Below are positions 14,029 to 23,100 of a stretch of 32,690 nt of DNA, one piece after another. Positions within the stretch are counted from its first letter, which is position 1, and the number at the start of each line of letters is the position of its first letter. The notes below the pieces were generated by a model. It was not told the DNA's origin. It made no database searches and worked only from the letters and a program-made list of their open reading frames with translations. Origin of the DNA: Chloroflexota bacterium (GTDB taxonomy: Bacteria > Chloroflexota > Dehalococcoidia > Lucifugimonadales > UBA3495); assembly GCA_009840165.1 (NCBI GenBank), contig VXOG01000070.1:1-32690 (forward strand), in the 5' to 3' direction. A program made the translations under genes and the position numbers.

Positions 14029-15792
14029 ATGACTGCCCAGCGACGCCAGTACCACGTTATCCGCGAACCCGACGTGATGGTGCCGATGCGGGACGGTACG
14101 CGGCTGGCCACAGACGTGGTTCGGCCCGACGCCCCCGGCCGGTTCCCGGTGCTAATCAACCGGGGGCCGTACAGCAAGGACAGCTATCTGGATAACCCCG
14201 ATCATTCCATCTGGTTTTTCCCACGTAACGGGTATGTGCTGCTAAGTCAGGACGTGCGCGGGCGGTTCAATTCCGAGGGGGATTATAACCCGTTATTTCA
14301 GGAGGCCCTGGACGGCTACGACACCGTGGAATGGGCAGCTCGACAGCCCTGGTCCTCCGGTCAGGTAGCGACTACCGGTCAGAGTTACCTTGGGGCGACG
14401 CAGTACACCCTGGCGGGAAAGCGCCCGCTGCCCCCGCATCTGAGGACCATGGCTACCGTGTCTGCGTCCTCCGACTTTCACCAGTCATGGGTCTATCACA
14501 CCGGCGGGGCGATGGAATGGGGATGGACGGTGCCCTACGCCATCCTGAAGGGACGGAACACGCTGGCGCGAGGGGGGTACGAAAATCTGCTTGCCGAGAT
14601 GGACGAGTATGTAATCGAGCCGGGCAACTTTGGGCAACCACTCTCAGACGAGTGGTATCGCCACCTGCCGCTGCGCGCCTGGATCGACCGTCTAAAGGAG
14701 GCCGCGCCTTACTTCCACGAATACTTTGACGAGGAATTGGACGGACCGTACTGGTGGGACATCAACTTGATGCGCCACGCCAACAACGTGACTATCCCGA
14801 TGTTCCACGTGAGTTCCTGGTACGACATTTTCCTGGAAGGGGCGCTGAACGCATTTCAGAGTATTCGGGCGCACGGCGGCAGCGAGTTGGCGCGGCGCAA
14901 CCAGAAGCTGCTGATCGGCCCGTGGGCGCACCTGCGCCCGTTCACTGAGCCGACTACCGGGGGAGCCGGCAACATCGATTTCGGTCCTGAGGCGGCCATC
15001 GAACTCCACGACTTCCTGCTGCGTTGGTATGATTACTGGCTCAAGGGTGAGGAAACCGGCATCATGGACGATCCCCCGGTCCGCCTTTTCGTGATGGGAG
15101 AGAACCGTTGGCGCGACGAGCAGGAATGGCCGCTGGCCCGCACCCAATACTCCCGTTGGTATTTCCACTCCGGCGGCAGCGCCAATACACGCAACGGCGA
15201 CGGCACCCTCTCTACAATCCCGCCGGAAATCGAAGAACCTGCGGACCAGTACGCCTATGACCCTGCCGATCCCGTGCCCACGCTGGGTGGAAACACCCTC
15301 ATCATTGAATACGGTGTTTTCGATCAGGGCCCGGCCGAGGATCGTCCCGACGTGTTGGCCTTCACGTCCGAACCGTTGGAGTCCGATTTGGAGGTTACCG
15401 GCAATGTCTCGGTGACGCTGTACGCCGCAACCACCGTTACGGATACCGACTTCACCGCCAAGCTGGTGGACGTTCGGCCTGACGGTTTCGCCCACAACCT
15501 GCAGGACGGCATCGTTCGCGCCCGTTACCGCACTTCGGTCCGCGAACCTTCGTTCGTGAAACCCGGCGAAGTGTACCGCTATAACATTGACCTCTGGGCT
15601 ACCAGCCACGTGATCAAGGCCGGACACCGGATTCGAGTGGATGTATCCAGCAGCAACTTTCCACGTTTTGACCGCAACCCAAACACGGGCGCCGCGCTGG
15701 GCGTGGACACGAGACTGGAGACAGCCCGGCAGACAGTACATCATTCTGCTCAATACCCATCCCACATTACGCTGCCGGTTATCCCGAGGTAG
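14029..15792 (+). CDS. CocE/NonD-family serine hydrolase (X-Pro dipeptidyl-peptidase S15 type)
   Basis: This 587-residue protein starts at ATG 14029 behind GGAGG. The alpha/beta-hydrolase part opens with VMVPMRDGTRLATDV. It contains the nucleophile elbow GQSYLG with S119, an acid candidate in SSWYDIFLEG, and the histidine in LIGPWAHL. The C-terminal jelly-roll domain (about 410-587) carries DVLAFTSEPLESDLEVTGNVSV and GHRIRVDVSSSNFPRFDRN, both typical of the PepX_C domain. Family members cleave esters or amides such as cocaine esters, cephalosporin precursors and glutaryl-amides, or X-Pro peptides. The substrate here is unknown. No signal peptide is seen, so it should be cytosolic. It heads a + strand run with Uma2 and Rieske genes. 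Confidence 0.93.
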   Translation: MTAQRRQYHVIREPDVMVPMRDGTRLATDVVRPDAPGRFPVLINRGPYSKDSYLDNPDHSIWFFPRNGYVLLSQDVRGRFNSEGDYNPLFQEALDGYDTVEWAARQPWSSGQVATTGQSYLGATQYTLAGKRPLPPHLRTMATVSASSDFHQSWVYHTGGAMEWGWTVPYAILKGRNTLARGGYENLLAEMDEYVIEPGNFGQPLSDEWYRHLPLRAWIDRLKEAAPYFHEYFDEELDGPYWWDINLMRHANNVTIPMFHVSSWYDIFLEGALNAFQSIRAHGGSELARRNQKLLIGPWAHLRPFTEPTTGGAGNIDFGPEAAIELHDFLLRWYDYWLKGEETGIMDDPPVRLFVMGENRWRDEQEWPLARTQYSRWYFHSGGSANTRNGDGTLSTIPPEIEEPADQYAYDPADPVPTLGGNTLIIEYGVFDQGPAEDRPDVLAFTSEPLESDLEVTGNVSVTLYAATTVTDTDFTAKLVDVRPDGFAHNLQDGIVRARYRTSVREPSFVKPGEVYRYNIDLWATSHVIKAGHRIRVDVSSSNFPRFDRNPNTGAALGVDTRLETARQTVHHSAQYPSHITLPVIPR

Positions 15793-15824
15793 CCGTCGGC
15801 CGCGTTCAAAGTGGAGACCATGCT

Positions 15825-16502
15825 ATGACGACTCAAACCGCGAAGCCGCCTCGCCAAAGCTTCGGTGAGGCTGTCTATTGGCTGGATGCCGACAGCCCTG
15901 GCTTTCCGATAACGTTAGACTTGCGCCCGCTGCTGGGGGGCAAGACGCTAGCGGAGGTAGATTTTGAACTGTTGTGGGCGTTTATCGAGGCTAACGAACT
16001 GTACGCCATCGAATACAACGAAGCCGGAGAGTTGATTGTCATGCCCCCGATGTACATGCCGGGCGGGAATGAAGAAACGGAATTGCTCGCTGACGTGAAA
16101 ATCTGGCAGCGTTCGCGTGGCGGGATAGCACCGTCCTCCACTACGATTTTCCGCATTCCCGGCTTGGGTGGGCGCGGGCCGGATGCTTCGTGGGTATCTC
16201 CGGAACGGTTGGCTCGACTCGACCCGGAGCAGTACCGAACCGGTCAGATCTGCCCCGATTTCGTTGCTGAGATTCGTTCTCCCTCCAACTCTCTGGCTTA
16301 CCTGCAACGCAAGATGGCGGAGTACATCGCCCACGGCGCGCGCTTGGGCTGGCTAATTGACCCCCGGAATCTTCGGGTTACGGTGTACCGGCCTGGCCAG
16401 GAACCGGAGGAATTAGAAAATCCGGAAACACTGTCCGGCGAGGATGTGATGCCGGGTTTCGAGTTCCGCGTCCGAGAATTGATCTTTGACGCCGCGGGAT
16501 AG
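15825..16502 (+). CDS. Uma2-family restriction-endonuclease-like protein
   Basis: This 225-residue protein matches the Uma2 (DUF820) fold of the PD-(D/E)xK superfamily. Visible hallmarks are ALIEANELYAIEYNEAGELIVMPPM-like sequence near residues 48-70, GRGPDASWVSPERLARL, CPDFVAEIRSPSNS with the catalytic-type D and E, and KMAEYIAHGARLGWLIDPRNLRVTVYRPG. The domain is usually present in many copies in cyanobacteria and Chloroflexota, often without a known target. It is thought to be a nuclease domesticated by mobile elements, but a biochemical role is not established. GGAG lies 7 nt before ATG 15825. It may simply be inserted between the CocE and Rieske genes. Confidence 0.9.
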   Translation: MTTQTAKPPRQSFGEAVYWLDADSPGFPITLDLRPLLGGKTLAEVDFELLWAFIEANELYAIEYNEAGELIVMPPMYMPGGNEETELLADVKIWQRSRGGIAPSSTTIFRIPGLGGRGPDASWVSPERLARLDPEQYRTGQICPDFVAEIRSPSNSLAYLQRKMAEYIAHGARLGWLIDPRNLRVTVYRPGQEPEELENPETLSGEDVMPGFEFRVRELIFDAAG

Positions 16503-16517
16503 CAAGGGAGACCCGCT

Positions 16518-17855
16518 ATGGACATTGAGAGCCTAGTTTATGATCGGCCCGATTTGGGCAAATTTCGCGTGCATCGCTCCAGCATGACCTCGCCGGAGAT
16601 CTACGAACTGGAGAAGCGTCAGATATTCGACAAGTGCTGGCTCTACCTGGGCCACGAATCAGAAGTTCCCAACCCCGGCGACTACGCGCGCCGGGTTGTG
16701 GCGGAGCGTTCGTTGTTTTTCGCGCGGAACCGTGACGGCGAACTGGTGGTGTTTCACAACACGTGCCCTCACCGGGGCGCGTTGATATGCCGCACCGACC
16801 GGGGGAACGCTCAAGTTTTCCAATGCTTCTACCACGCCTGGAGCTTCAATACCTCCGGCGAGCTGATAGGTATGCCCGATATTGAGGGATACGGCCCCGA
16901 CTTTGACCGGGCAGAGATGAGCCTGCGTTCGCCCAGATTTGACAGTTACAAGGGATTCATCTTCGTCTGCTTCGATCAGAACACGGAATCGTTGGTGGAG
17001 TATCTAGCCGGCGCGGCGGAATATCTTGACCTTGTAGCTGACCAGTCGCCGGCGGGAATGCGGGTCATCCCCGGATCCAACCGCTATACCATCAAGGCCA
17101 ACTGGAAGTTGCTGGCGGAAAACAGCATCGACGCGTACCACGCGCTGCCCACGCACCAGACCTACTTTGACTACATGGCTAACGAGGCCGGCGGTGGCCT
17201 GGCGTCCATAGCCGGCCGTCGGGGGTTCGGGCGCGCCTTGGGCAACGGGCATGGCGTGATGGAAAACGACGCGGCCTTCGGGCGTCCCATTGCGATGTGG
17301 CATCCGTATTTCGGAGAGGAAGCACGGCCCGAAATTCAGCGCATCAAGGATGATCTTATCGCGCGCCATGGCCAGGACAAAGCGCTGCGGATGTGCGAGA
17401 AAAGCCGGAACATGGTGATCTTTCCCAACCTAGTTATCAACGACATAATGGCGGTCACCATCAGGGCCTTCCAGCCTGCGGGTCCCGACGGCATGGACGT
17501 AACGGCCTGGGAAATGGCGCCGGCGGATGAAACCGGCAGCTTGCTGCGCCGTAGGTTGGACTCGTTCCTCACCTTCCTGGGGCCAGGTGGTTTCGCTACT
17601 CCCGATGATGTGGAGGCGTTGGAATCTTGTCAGCAGGGATTCCGGTCGGGCGGCGTGGAGTGGTCGGACCTGTCCCGGGGATTCTATCGGGATCCCAGGG
17701 GGACCGACGAGTTACAGATGCGGTCTTTCTGGCGACGGTGGCAGTCGCTGGTTGCCGACCTGCCATACGTTGAGCAGTTTGAACGCGGCCTGGGCCTCGG
17801 TGAAATGCCGGACGTATCGCCTTCCCCGGAGATCTCGGTGGCAGCGGACAATTAG
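16518..17855 (+). CDS. Rieske non-heme iron ring-hydroxylating oxygenase, alpha subunit
   Basis: This 445-residue protein has the full alpha-subunit layout. The Rieske [2Fe-2S] ligands are C83-P-H85 and C103-x2-H106 (CPHRGALICRTDRG and QCFYHAW). The catalytic mononuclear iron site follows in the C-terminal domain, with D205 as bridging acid and H208 and H213 as ligands (SIDAYHALPTHQ). It uses O2 and electrons from a reductase to hydroxylate or demethylate an aromatic or quaternary amine substrate. No reductase or ferredoxin gene is in the window, so electron transfer comes from elsewhere. A GGGAGA ribosome binding site precedes ATG 16518. It follows the Uma2 gene by 15 bp and precedes a small subunit-like gene by about 80 bp. 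Confidence 0.95.
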   Translation: MDIESLVYDRPDLGKFRVHRSSMTSPEIYELEKRQIFDKCWLYLGHESEVPNPGDYARRVVAERSLFFARNRDGELVVFHNTCPHRGALICRTDRGNAQVFQCFYHAWSFNTSGELIGMPDIEGYGPDFDRAEMSLRSPRFDSYKGFIFVCFDQNTESLVEYLAGAAEYLDLVADQSPAGMRVIPGSNRYTIKANWKLLAENSIDAYHALPTHQTYFDYMANEAGGGLASIAGRRGFGRALGNGHGVMENDAAFGRPIAMWHPYFGEEARPEIQRIKDDLIARHGQDKALRMCEKSRNMVIFPNLVINDIMAVTIRAFQPAGPDGMDVTAWEMAPADETGSLLRRRLDSFLTFLGPGGFATPDDVEALESCQQGFRSGGVEWSDLSRGFYRDPRGTDELQMRSFWRRWQSLVADLPYVEQFERGLGLGEMPDVSPSPEISVAADN

Positions 17856-17934
17856 GTAGAGGAATCCTGCAATTGTGAAGATCCGGCCGCGTGTTATCAT
17901 CTGCGCCTACATTGCCTTGATGGACGTTAAGACT

Positions 17935-18396
17935 ATGACGACAACAAACGAGATTTTGAGCGCTGACCAGCGAGCTCTTTTATCTGCGGCGCTGAACTGC
18001 ATCATACCGGCGCAGGGTGAAATGCCGGCAGCCGGGGACTTGGACATTGGTGGGTTCGTGGAATCGGTAGCTGCCGGGAACGCTGAGAGCCGTCGCCGCC
18101 TGCTGGAGGGTTTGGTGCAGATCCAGTTGGTCGCGGCTGAGCAAGGCGGCGATTTCCAAGCATTGCCGGCCGACGCGCAGATGGATGCGCTCCGGGCCGT
18201 GGAGTCGTCGGCGTCTGAGTTTTTCCAGTACCTGGTTACGCAAACGTATCGCGGTTACTACACGAACGAAACTGTTACCAGCCTGCTCAGCTACCGCGCG
18301 CCCAACCGGCAGGACTATGACCCGCTGCCGTTCGACGATTCACTCCTTGAGCCAGTACGTCAGCGGGGCCAAATCTGGGTACCCACGAATGGTTAG
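17935..18396 (+). CDS. gluconate 2-dehydrogenase subunit 3-like protein
   Basis: The protein has about 153 residues, longer if an upstream start is used. The C-terminal half has the pattern of the GMC-associated subunit 3 family: an N-terminal LSADQRALLSAALNCIIPAQGEMPAAGDL, then SEFFQYLVTQTYRGYYTNETV. The family normally partners a membrane-linked flavin alcohol/sugar dehydrogenase of the GMC type. The only GMC gene in this window is the frameshifted one at 3836, far away. No twin-arginine signal is seen from this start. Start choice is uncertain: GTG 17875 has AGAGGA upstream but gives a hydrophobic leader, ATG 17920 is intermediate, and ATG 17935 lacks a clear ribosome binding site. TTGTGA-N16-TATCAT near 17873-17900 could be its promoter. 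Confidence 0.65.
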   Translation: MTTTNEILSADQRALLSAALNCIIPAQGEMPAAGDLDIGGFVESVAAGNAESRRRLLEGLVQIQLVAAEQGGDFQALPADAQMDALRAVESSASEFFQYLVTQTYRGYYTNETVTSLLSYRAPNRQDYDPLPFDDSLLEPVRQRGQIWVPTNG

Positions 18397-18429
18397 AGGT
18401 GAGGGCCATCATTGAACCTCACGCCATGG

Positions 18430-18454
18430 AAGGGCGGGCCTCGGACCTGCCCTT
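18430..18454. repeat. palindrome between convergent genes
   Basis: AAGGGCGGG and ACCTGCCCTT-type arms form a 9-bp stem with one G-U pair and a 7-nt loop. It lies between the + strand gene ending at 18396 and the minus-strand gene ending at 18469, so it could serve both directions, but neither side has a U-tract. It resembles the elements at 1993 and 10110. Confidence 0.5.
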
Positions 18455-18468
18455 GCGGATTGAGGCTG

Positions 18469-19455
18469 TTACGCCGCTATCGGCATCTCCAACTGCATTG
18501 GGGTTTCGGCCTGCATTCGGATTTCCGGGTCAAATTCGGTCAAGGGCGACCGATCGCCTACTTCGGGAAAACCGGGCAAGGTAGCCGGCCGCAAGCTGCT
18601 GACCGAAGGCATCCTGGGTAGTTCCCAACGCAGCCGGGCGTCTTCCACCAGCCCCACCACAGCGTTGGTGTAGTCGCGCGGAGCGTGTTCGCTGCGATAG
18701 AGGCGCGCGTATCCGGGGGCAAGATGGGGATATGATTCGCGTATCATCGGCATGAACCACTCTCGACTGCCGGGTCGCAGGAAGAGCAGGTTGCCTGACA
18801 GGAATTGAGCGCGATGATTGGCCGCCGCGGAAACCAAGGCATCAATACTCTTGGCGCTGTCGGACAGACCGGGCAAAAGGGGCGCCGCTAGGACACCGGC
18901 CGGGATTCCATGTTCCACAAGGTATTGCATCGCCTCCAGCCTTGCCATCGGGTTTGGCGCGCCGGGTTCGGTTTGACGCCAAACTGTTTCGTCGATGGTG
19001 CCTACGCTGAAAACGACCTGAACGCCGGCAACCTCGTTCAGGTGTTGCAGCACGTCGATGTCGCGCCGGACCAGTGTCCCCTTGGTGGTGATGGACGCCG
19101 GGTTGCGATACTCGGCCATAACTTCCAGGACTTGCCGGGTGAGGCGGTACTGGGCTTCGGCCGGCTCGTAAGGGTCCGACGCAGTGCCTATGACAATGGG
19201 ATCCCCCTGCCATTTCGGACGAGACAATTCCTGACGCAGCACACTGGGAGCGTTGACCTTGGCAAAGATCTGGCTTTCAAAGTCCGTGCCGGCATCCATT
19301 CCCCAATACTGGTGGGTTGACCGGGCGTAGCAGTACCGGCAGGCGTGGCGGCAGCCCCGGTAGGGATTGATTGTCCAGCGGAAGTGGAAATCCGGAGCGT
19401 TGACGCGGTTGATCAGCGTTTTGCAATGAATTTCCGTTACCTGCGCTGCTGCCAT
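18469..19455 (-). CDS. radical SAM protein, Rv2578c/PA0069 type
   Basis: This 328-residue protein has the three cluster-binding cysteines C35-x3-C39-x2-C42 (YRGCRHACRYCYAR). It also has the spore-photoproduct-lyase-like opening INRV-x-WTINPYRGC and the following GTASDPYEPAEAQYRLTRQVLE, which define the Rv2578c/PA0069 clade. The [4Fe-4S] cluster would cleave SAM to a 5'-deoxyadenosyl radical. The reaction of the clade is not established, although similarity to photoproduct lyase suggests nucleic-acid repair or modification. GGAGG precedes ATG 19455. It is divergent from the gamma-carbonic anhydrase gene, with a well-formed promoter at 19497-19525. Confidence 0.9.
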   Translation of the reverse strand: MAAAQVTEIHCKTLINRVNAPDFHFRWTINPYRGCRHACRYCYARSTHQYWGMDAGTDFESQIFAKVNAPSVLRQELSRPKWQGDPIVIGTASDPYEPAEAQYRLTRQVLEVMAEYRNPASITTKGTLVRRDIDVLQHLNEVAGVQVVFSVGTIDETVWRQTEPGAPNPMARLEAMQYLVEHGIPAGVLAAPLLPGLSDSAKSIDALVSAAANHRAQFLSGNLLFLRPGSREWFMPMIRESYPHLAPGYARLYRSEHAPRDYTNAVVGLVEDARLRWELPRMPSVSSLRPATLPGFPEVGDRSPLTEFDPEIRMQAETPMQLEMPIAA

Positions 19456-19496
19456 GGTTTGTTCCTCCCGCTACTAATGTTCTGTAGATACGTGCC

Positions 19497-19525
19497 AGTA
19501 TAGTGCGTATGTTCGTTTACGTCAA
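19497..19525 (-). promoter_or_regulatory. promoter of the radical SAM gene
   Basis: On the minus strand TTGACG (19520-19525) and TATACT (19497-19502) are exactly 17 nt apart, about 40 bp before the start codon. The spacer includes CGAACATACG, which resembles one half of a Gram-positive-type LexA site but lacks the second half. Confidence 0.65.
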
Positions 19526-19564
19526 TATATTCGGCTAATTTGTTCGTCTCGCTAGCGTAGGCGA

Positions 19565-19593
19565 GTTACTGCGCCGCGCCGAGAGGCTATAAT
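19565..19593 (+). promoter_or_regulatory. candidate promoter of the gamma-carbonic anhydrase gene
   Basis: A perfect TATAAT (19588-19593) lies 30 bp before the TTG start and 17 nt after a weak -35 (GTTACT, 19565-19570). Confidence 0.5.
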
Positions 19594-19623
19594 CTACGGA
19601 ATCAATCACCCAGGAGGACTCTT

Positions 19624-20145
19624 TTGATTCGCAGCATTGATGGCAAGGCACCGCAGATTCACCCCACCGCTTTCATCAGCGAGGCGGCCTACATCGTTGG
19701 CGACGTGGTTATCGGAGAGGGAACCAACGTGTGGCCCGGAGCGGTGATTCGAGGCGATTACGGCCGTATCATCATCGGCAAAGACTGTTCCATACAGGAC
19801 AACTGCGTCATCCACACCGACGACTACCTGGAGTTTGGCGACAACGTGTTGATGACCCACGGCGCGGTAGTCCACGGCGGGAAGATAGGCAGCAACGTGA
19901 TGATCGGCGTTAACGCTGTGTGCCTGGAGGACTGCGACGTGGGCAACTACGTGCTTATTGGCGCCGGGGCCATTGTCACAGGGACACCGATCCCGGATGA
20001 ATCGCTGGTCATTGGAGTGCCGGGACGGATCCGCGAACTGCCCGCGGTGCATCGCAAGCGTTTGGAGGATCCCACGGCGCGCTATAAAGAGAACGCCAAG
20101 AGATTTATCGCAGCCGGGTTGGGCTGGCAAATCCCCATGGCGTAG
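19624..20145 (+). CDS. gamma-carbonic anhydrase family protein (left-handed beta helix)
   Basis: This 173-residue protein starts at TTG 19624, six nt after AGGAGG. Most of the chain is hexapeptide repeats of the left-handed beta-helix type (VGDVVIGEGTNVWPGAVIRGDYGRI, IGSNVMIGVNAVC). The zinc-binding histidines fall at the family positions: CVIHTDDY, then THGAVVHGG. It ends in the VPGRIRELP plus C-terminal helix typical of YrdA/CaiE/PaaY-like proteins. The fold gives carbonic anhydrase activity in some members and only a thiol-ester hydrolase or unknown role in others, so the enzyme activity is not certain. It is divergent from the radical SAM gene, and its 3' end faces dnaE. Confidence 0.93.
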   Translation: MIRSIDGKAPQIHPTAFISEAAYIVGDVVIGEGTNVWPGAVIRGDYGRIIIGKDCSIQDNCVIHTDDYLEFGDNVLMTHGAVVHGGKIGSNVMIGVNAVCLEDCDVGNYVLIGAGAIVTGTPIPDESLVIGVPGRIRELPAVHRKRLEDPTARYKENAKRFIAAGLGWQIPMA

Positions 20146-20179
20146 GGCCGGCGGCGACCCGACGGATATTGTTGCGGCT

Positions 20180-23100
20180 TTATGCGATGCTGGCCCGGTA
20201 CTCCGCGCAATCCTCACCCAGGAGATCGCGGAGCCGGTTTTGCAGTTCATCGCATGACCCGGTGGACACCGTAGGTATCTCCATCAGGACGCGCCTTCCT
20301 TCCTTGAGGAAAAGCTCCAGGTAAACCTTGTCATCCCCGGTGTATTCCAACATCACGCGAATGGCCTGTCTCAAGCGGTAACGGTCTTCTTCGGTATCGT
20401 CGGTCTCGGCCATTTTTATCAGCACGCCGGCTTCCTTGCCGGTGTGCCCGTTTCCGTTCACGGAAGCGGGCACGGGGGACGGTGAAGGTTTCCTGCCGTT
20501 TCCGTTGACTGAGTTGGCGCGTTCGTTGTGACCGTTGGCGCTTGGGCTTGCGGGTACTGTGTGAGGATTTTCCGGAGGCAGATTGGACGCCTGCTGATCG
20601 GGCAATTGGTATTCCTGGGCCTCGTAGCAGGCGATTGAGAAATCGTCGCCGCGAATTTGCAGTCGGCCGGTAGCTCGAGCGATCCTGCCGGCCTGCCAGA
20701 CGTGTTCAGTTTTTTCCAACGCATCCGGCCACACCATGGTCTCCACCTGTCCACCCACCATTGACAAGTCAACGCGCAAGAATTTGCGGTTGTCGCGGGT
20801 ATAACGCTCGGACACGGCTGAAATGTGTCCCAGCAAGGTGACTGCGCTGCCCAGCATATCCTCGCTCAGCTGGTCCACGGAAATGTAAGCGTCGCCGGGG
20901 TTGTGGGCGGCAAGGGCGAGCAACGGATTGTAGGAGAGGGCTACTCCCAGGTACTCTTTTTCGAGCGAGGCTTTTTCCTGCGGAGTGTATTCGGGTTGGG
21001 AAGTGTCAAGCTCCAGGAGCGTACCGCCGGAACTGCTGTCCAGCTCTTCGCCGAACATGCCAAACTGTCCGGAGTTGCGGTTGCGGGTTTCCTGCTGTGC
21101 AACGGCCCAAATACGGTCAAGGCTGCCGATGACCGCGGCCCGCGGCGCCAATGAGTCGAATGCTCCGGCCCGTGCCAATCCTTCCAGGGTACGACGGTTC
21201 AATCCCGACACGTCCACCCGGCGGCAGAAGTCGCTGATCGATGAAAATGGACCCTTGGCGGTTCGTTCACTTACGATAGGTGAGACTGCGGCCTCTCCGA
21301 CCGTCTTGATGGCTGCCAGGCCGATGCGCAGCGCGTTGTCCATCTTGCCGCTGGTCTTGTCCAAGGTATAGAGCACGTCGGAACTATTGACGTCGGGCAG
21401 GCGGATTTCGATACCCATCCGGGTGCATTCGTTAATTGAAGCGACGTATCGATCCCCGTGGTCCAGTCGGCAGTTGAGCACTGAGGCCATGTACTCCAGC
21501 GGATAATGGGTCTTGAAGTATGCGGTCCAGTATGAGATCAGGCCATAGCTGACGCTGTGGGCTTTGTTGAAGGCGTACCCGGCGAATGGTTCGATGAGGT
21601 TGAATATCTCAACTCCCATGTCCTGTGTATATCCTTGCTGCATGGCACCGGACACGAAACGGTCGCGTTCCTCGGCCATAAGCTCAGGTATTTTCTTGCC
21701 CATTGCCTTGCGAACCGTATCGGCTTCGCCAAGGCTGTAGCCGGCGAAGTTCTGGAGCACATGGAGGACCTGATCCTGGTACACGATCACGCCGTAGGTC
21801 TCATCAAGTAATTCTTCCAGGCTGGGGTGCGGGTATGAAACGGTTTCCTGGCCGTGCTTGGAGCGAATGAAACGGTCAATATGTTCCATTGGGCCCGGGC
21901 GATAGAGGGCGATCATCGCGGCGATGTCGCCCAAATCGGACGGTTTCAGTTCCTTGATATAGCGCTGCATCCCCGCGCTTTCCAGCTGGAACAGATCGGA
22001 GGTGTTGCCCGTGCCCAGGAGGTCGTAGGTTTCCGGGTCATCGAGAGACAATCGGGTCAGGTCAATGCGTATGCTACGTTCCTGGTCGATCAGCTTGATG
22101 GTGCGGTCCAAGATGGTGAGGTTGGTCAACCCCAGGAAGTCCATTTTGAGCAGACCGAGCTTGGCGACCGGATCCATGGAATACTGGGTCATCATGACCG
22201 GGCTGTTCTCGTCGCCCCGGGCCGGACGCTGCAACGGTACGGTTTCAGTCAACGGCTCATCGGCGATAAGCACGCCGGCGGCATGGGTGCTCACGTGATG
22301 GACAATGCCTTCCAGGGCCTGGGCATTGTCAACGAGGTTCTGGATGGCTCCGTCGCCCTGGTAGTTTTCCATCAACTCCGGGTTGGCAGTCATGGCGTCG
22401 GTCAGGGTGCGGGATTTGAACGGAACCATGCGGGCGATACGGTCAACGTCGCCGTAGCTCATGCCAAGGCCCCGGCCAACGTCTCGCAGGGCCGCCTTTG
22501 GCCCCATGGTGCCAAAGGTGATTATCTGAGCTACCCGGTCGCTGCCGTAGCGGTCGATGACGTAGCGCAGGACTTCATCCCGTCGGTCGTCCTGGAAGTC
22601 CATATCAATGTCGGGCATTTCCTTGCGTTCGAAATTGAGGAAACGCTCGAACACCAGGTTGTAGGCCATAGGGTCGATGTCGGTGATGCCGAGACAGTAC
22701 AGCACGACGCTGGCGGCGGCGCTGCCCCGGACTCCGAAGAGGATTTCCTGGCGGCGCACGAAGGAAATGATGTCCCAGACCACGAGGAAATAGTTGGCGA
22801 AACTGGTCTGGCGAACCACCTCCAGCTCGTATTCCATGCGGGCACGGGCGGCATCGCTGTTTATGCCGTAGCGTTTGTTGAATCCCTCCCAGCACAGCTT
22901 TTCGAGGTAGGCATCCGCGTCCTCATTGTTGGGCGTTGGGTAACGCGGGAGGTGCATCTGACCGAAGCCCAACGAAACGTCGCATTGCTGAGCGACTTCG
23001 CCCGTGATGTCCAGCGCGTGGGGGAATTCCGGGAACAACGCGGCCATTTCCGCCGGCGACTTGATGTAGTATGACGAGTCTTCCATCCGCAGGCGATTGG

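Noticed and set aside
19505..19522. LexA-like site in the radical SAM promoter
   Set aside because: CGAACATACG matches only one arm of the CGAAC-N4-GTTCG pattern; the other arm is GCACT.
21854..23074. 406-residue + strand ORF inside dnaE
   Set aside because: It is antisense to the conserved PHP/polymerase core of dnaE. Long antisense frames are expected in GC-rich genes and the translation shows no domain.
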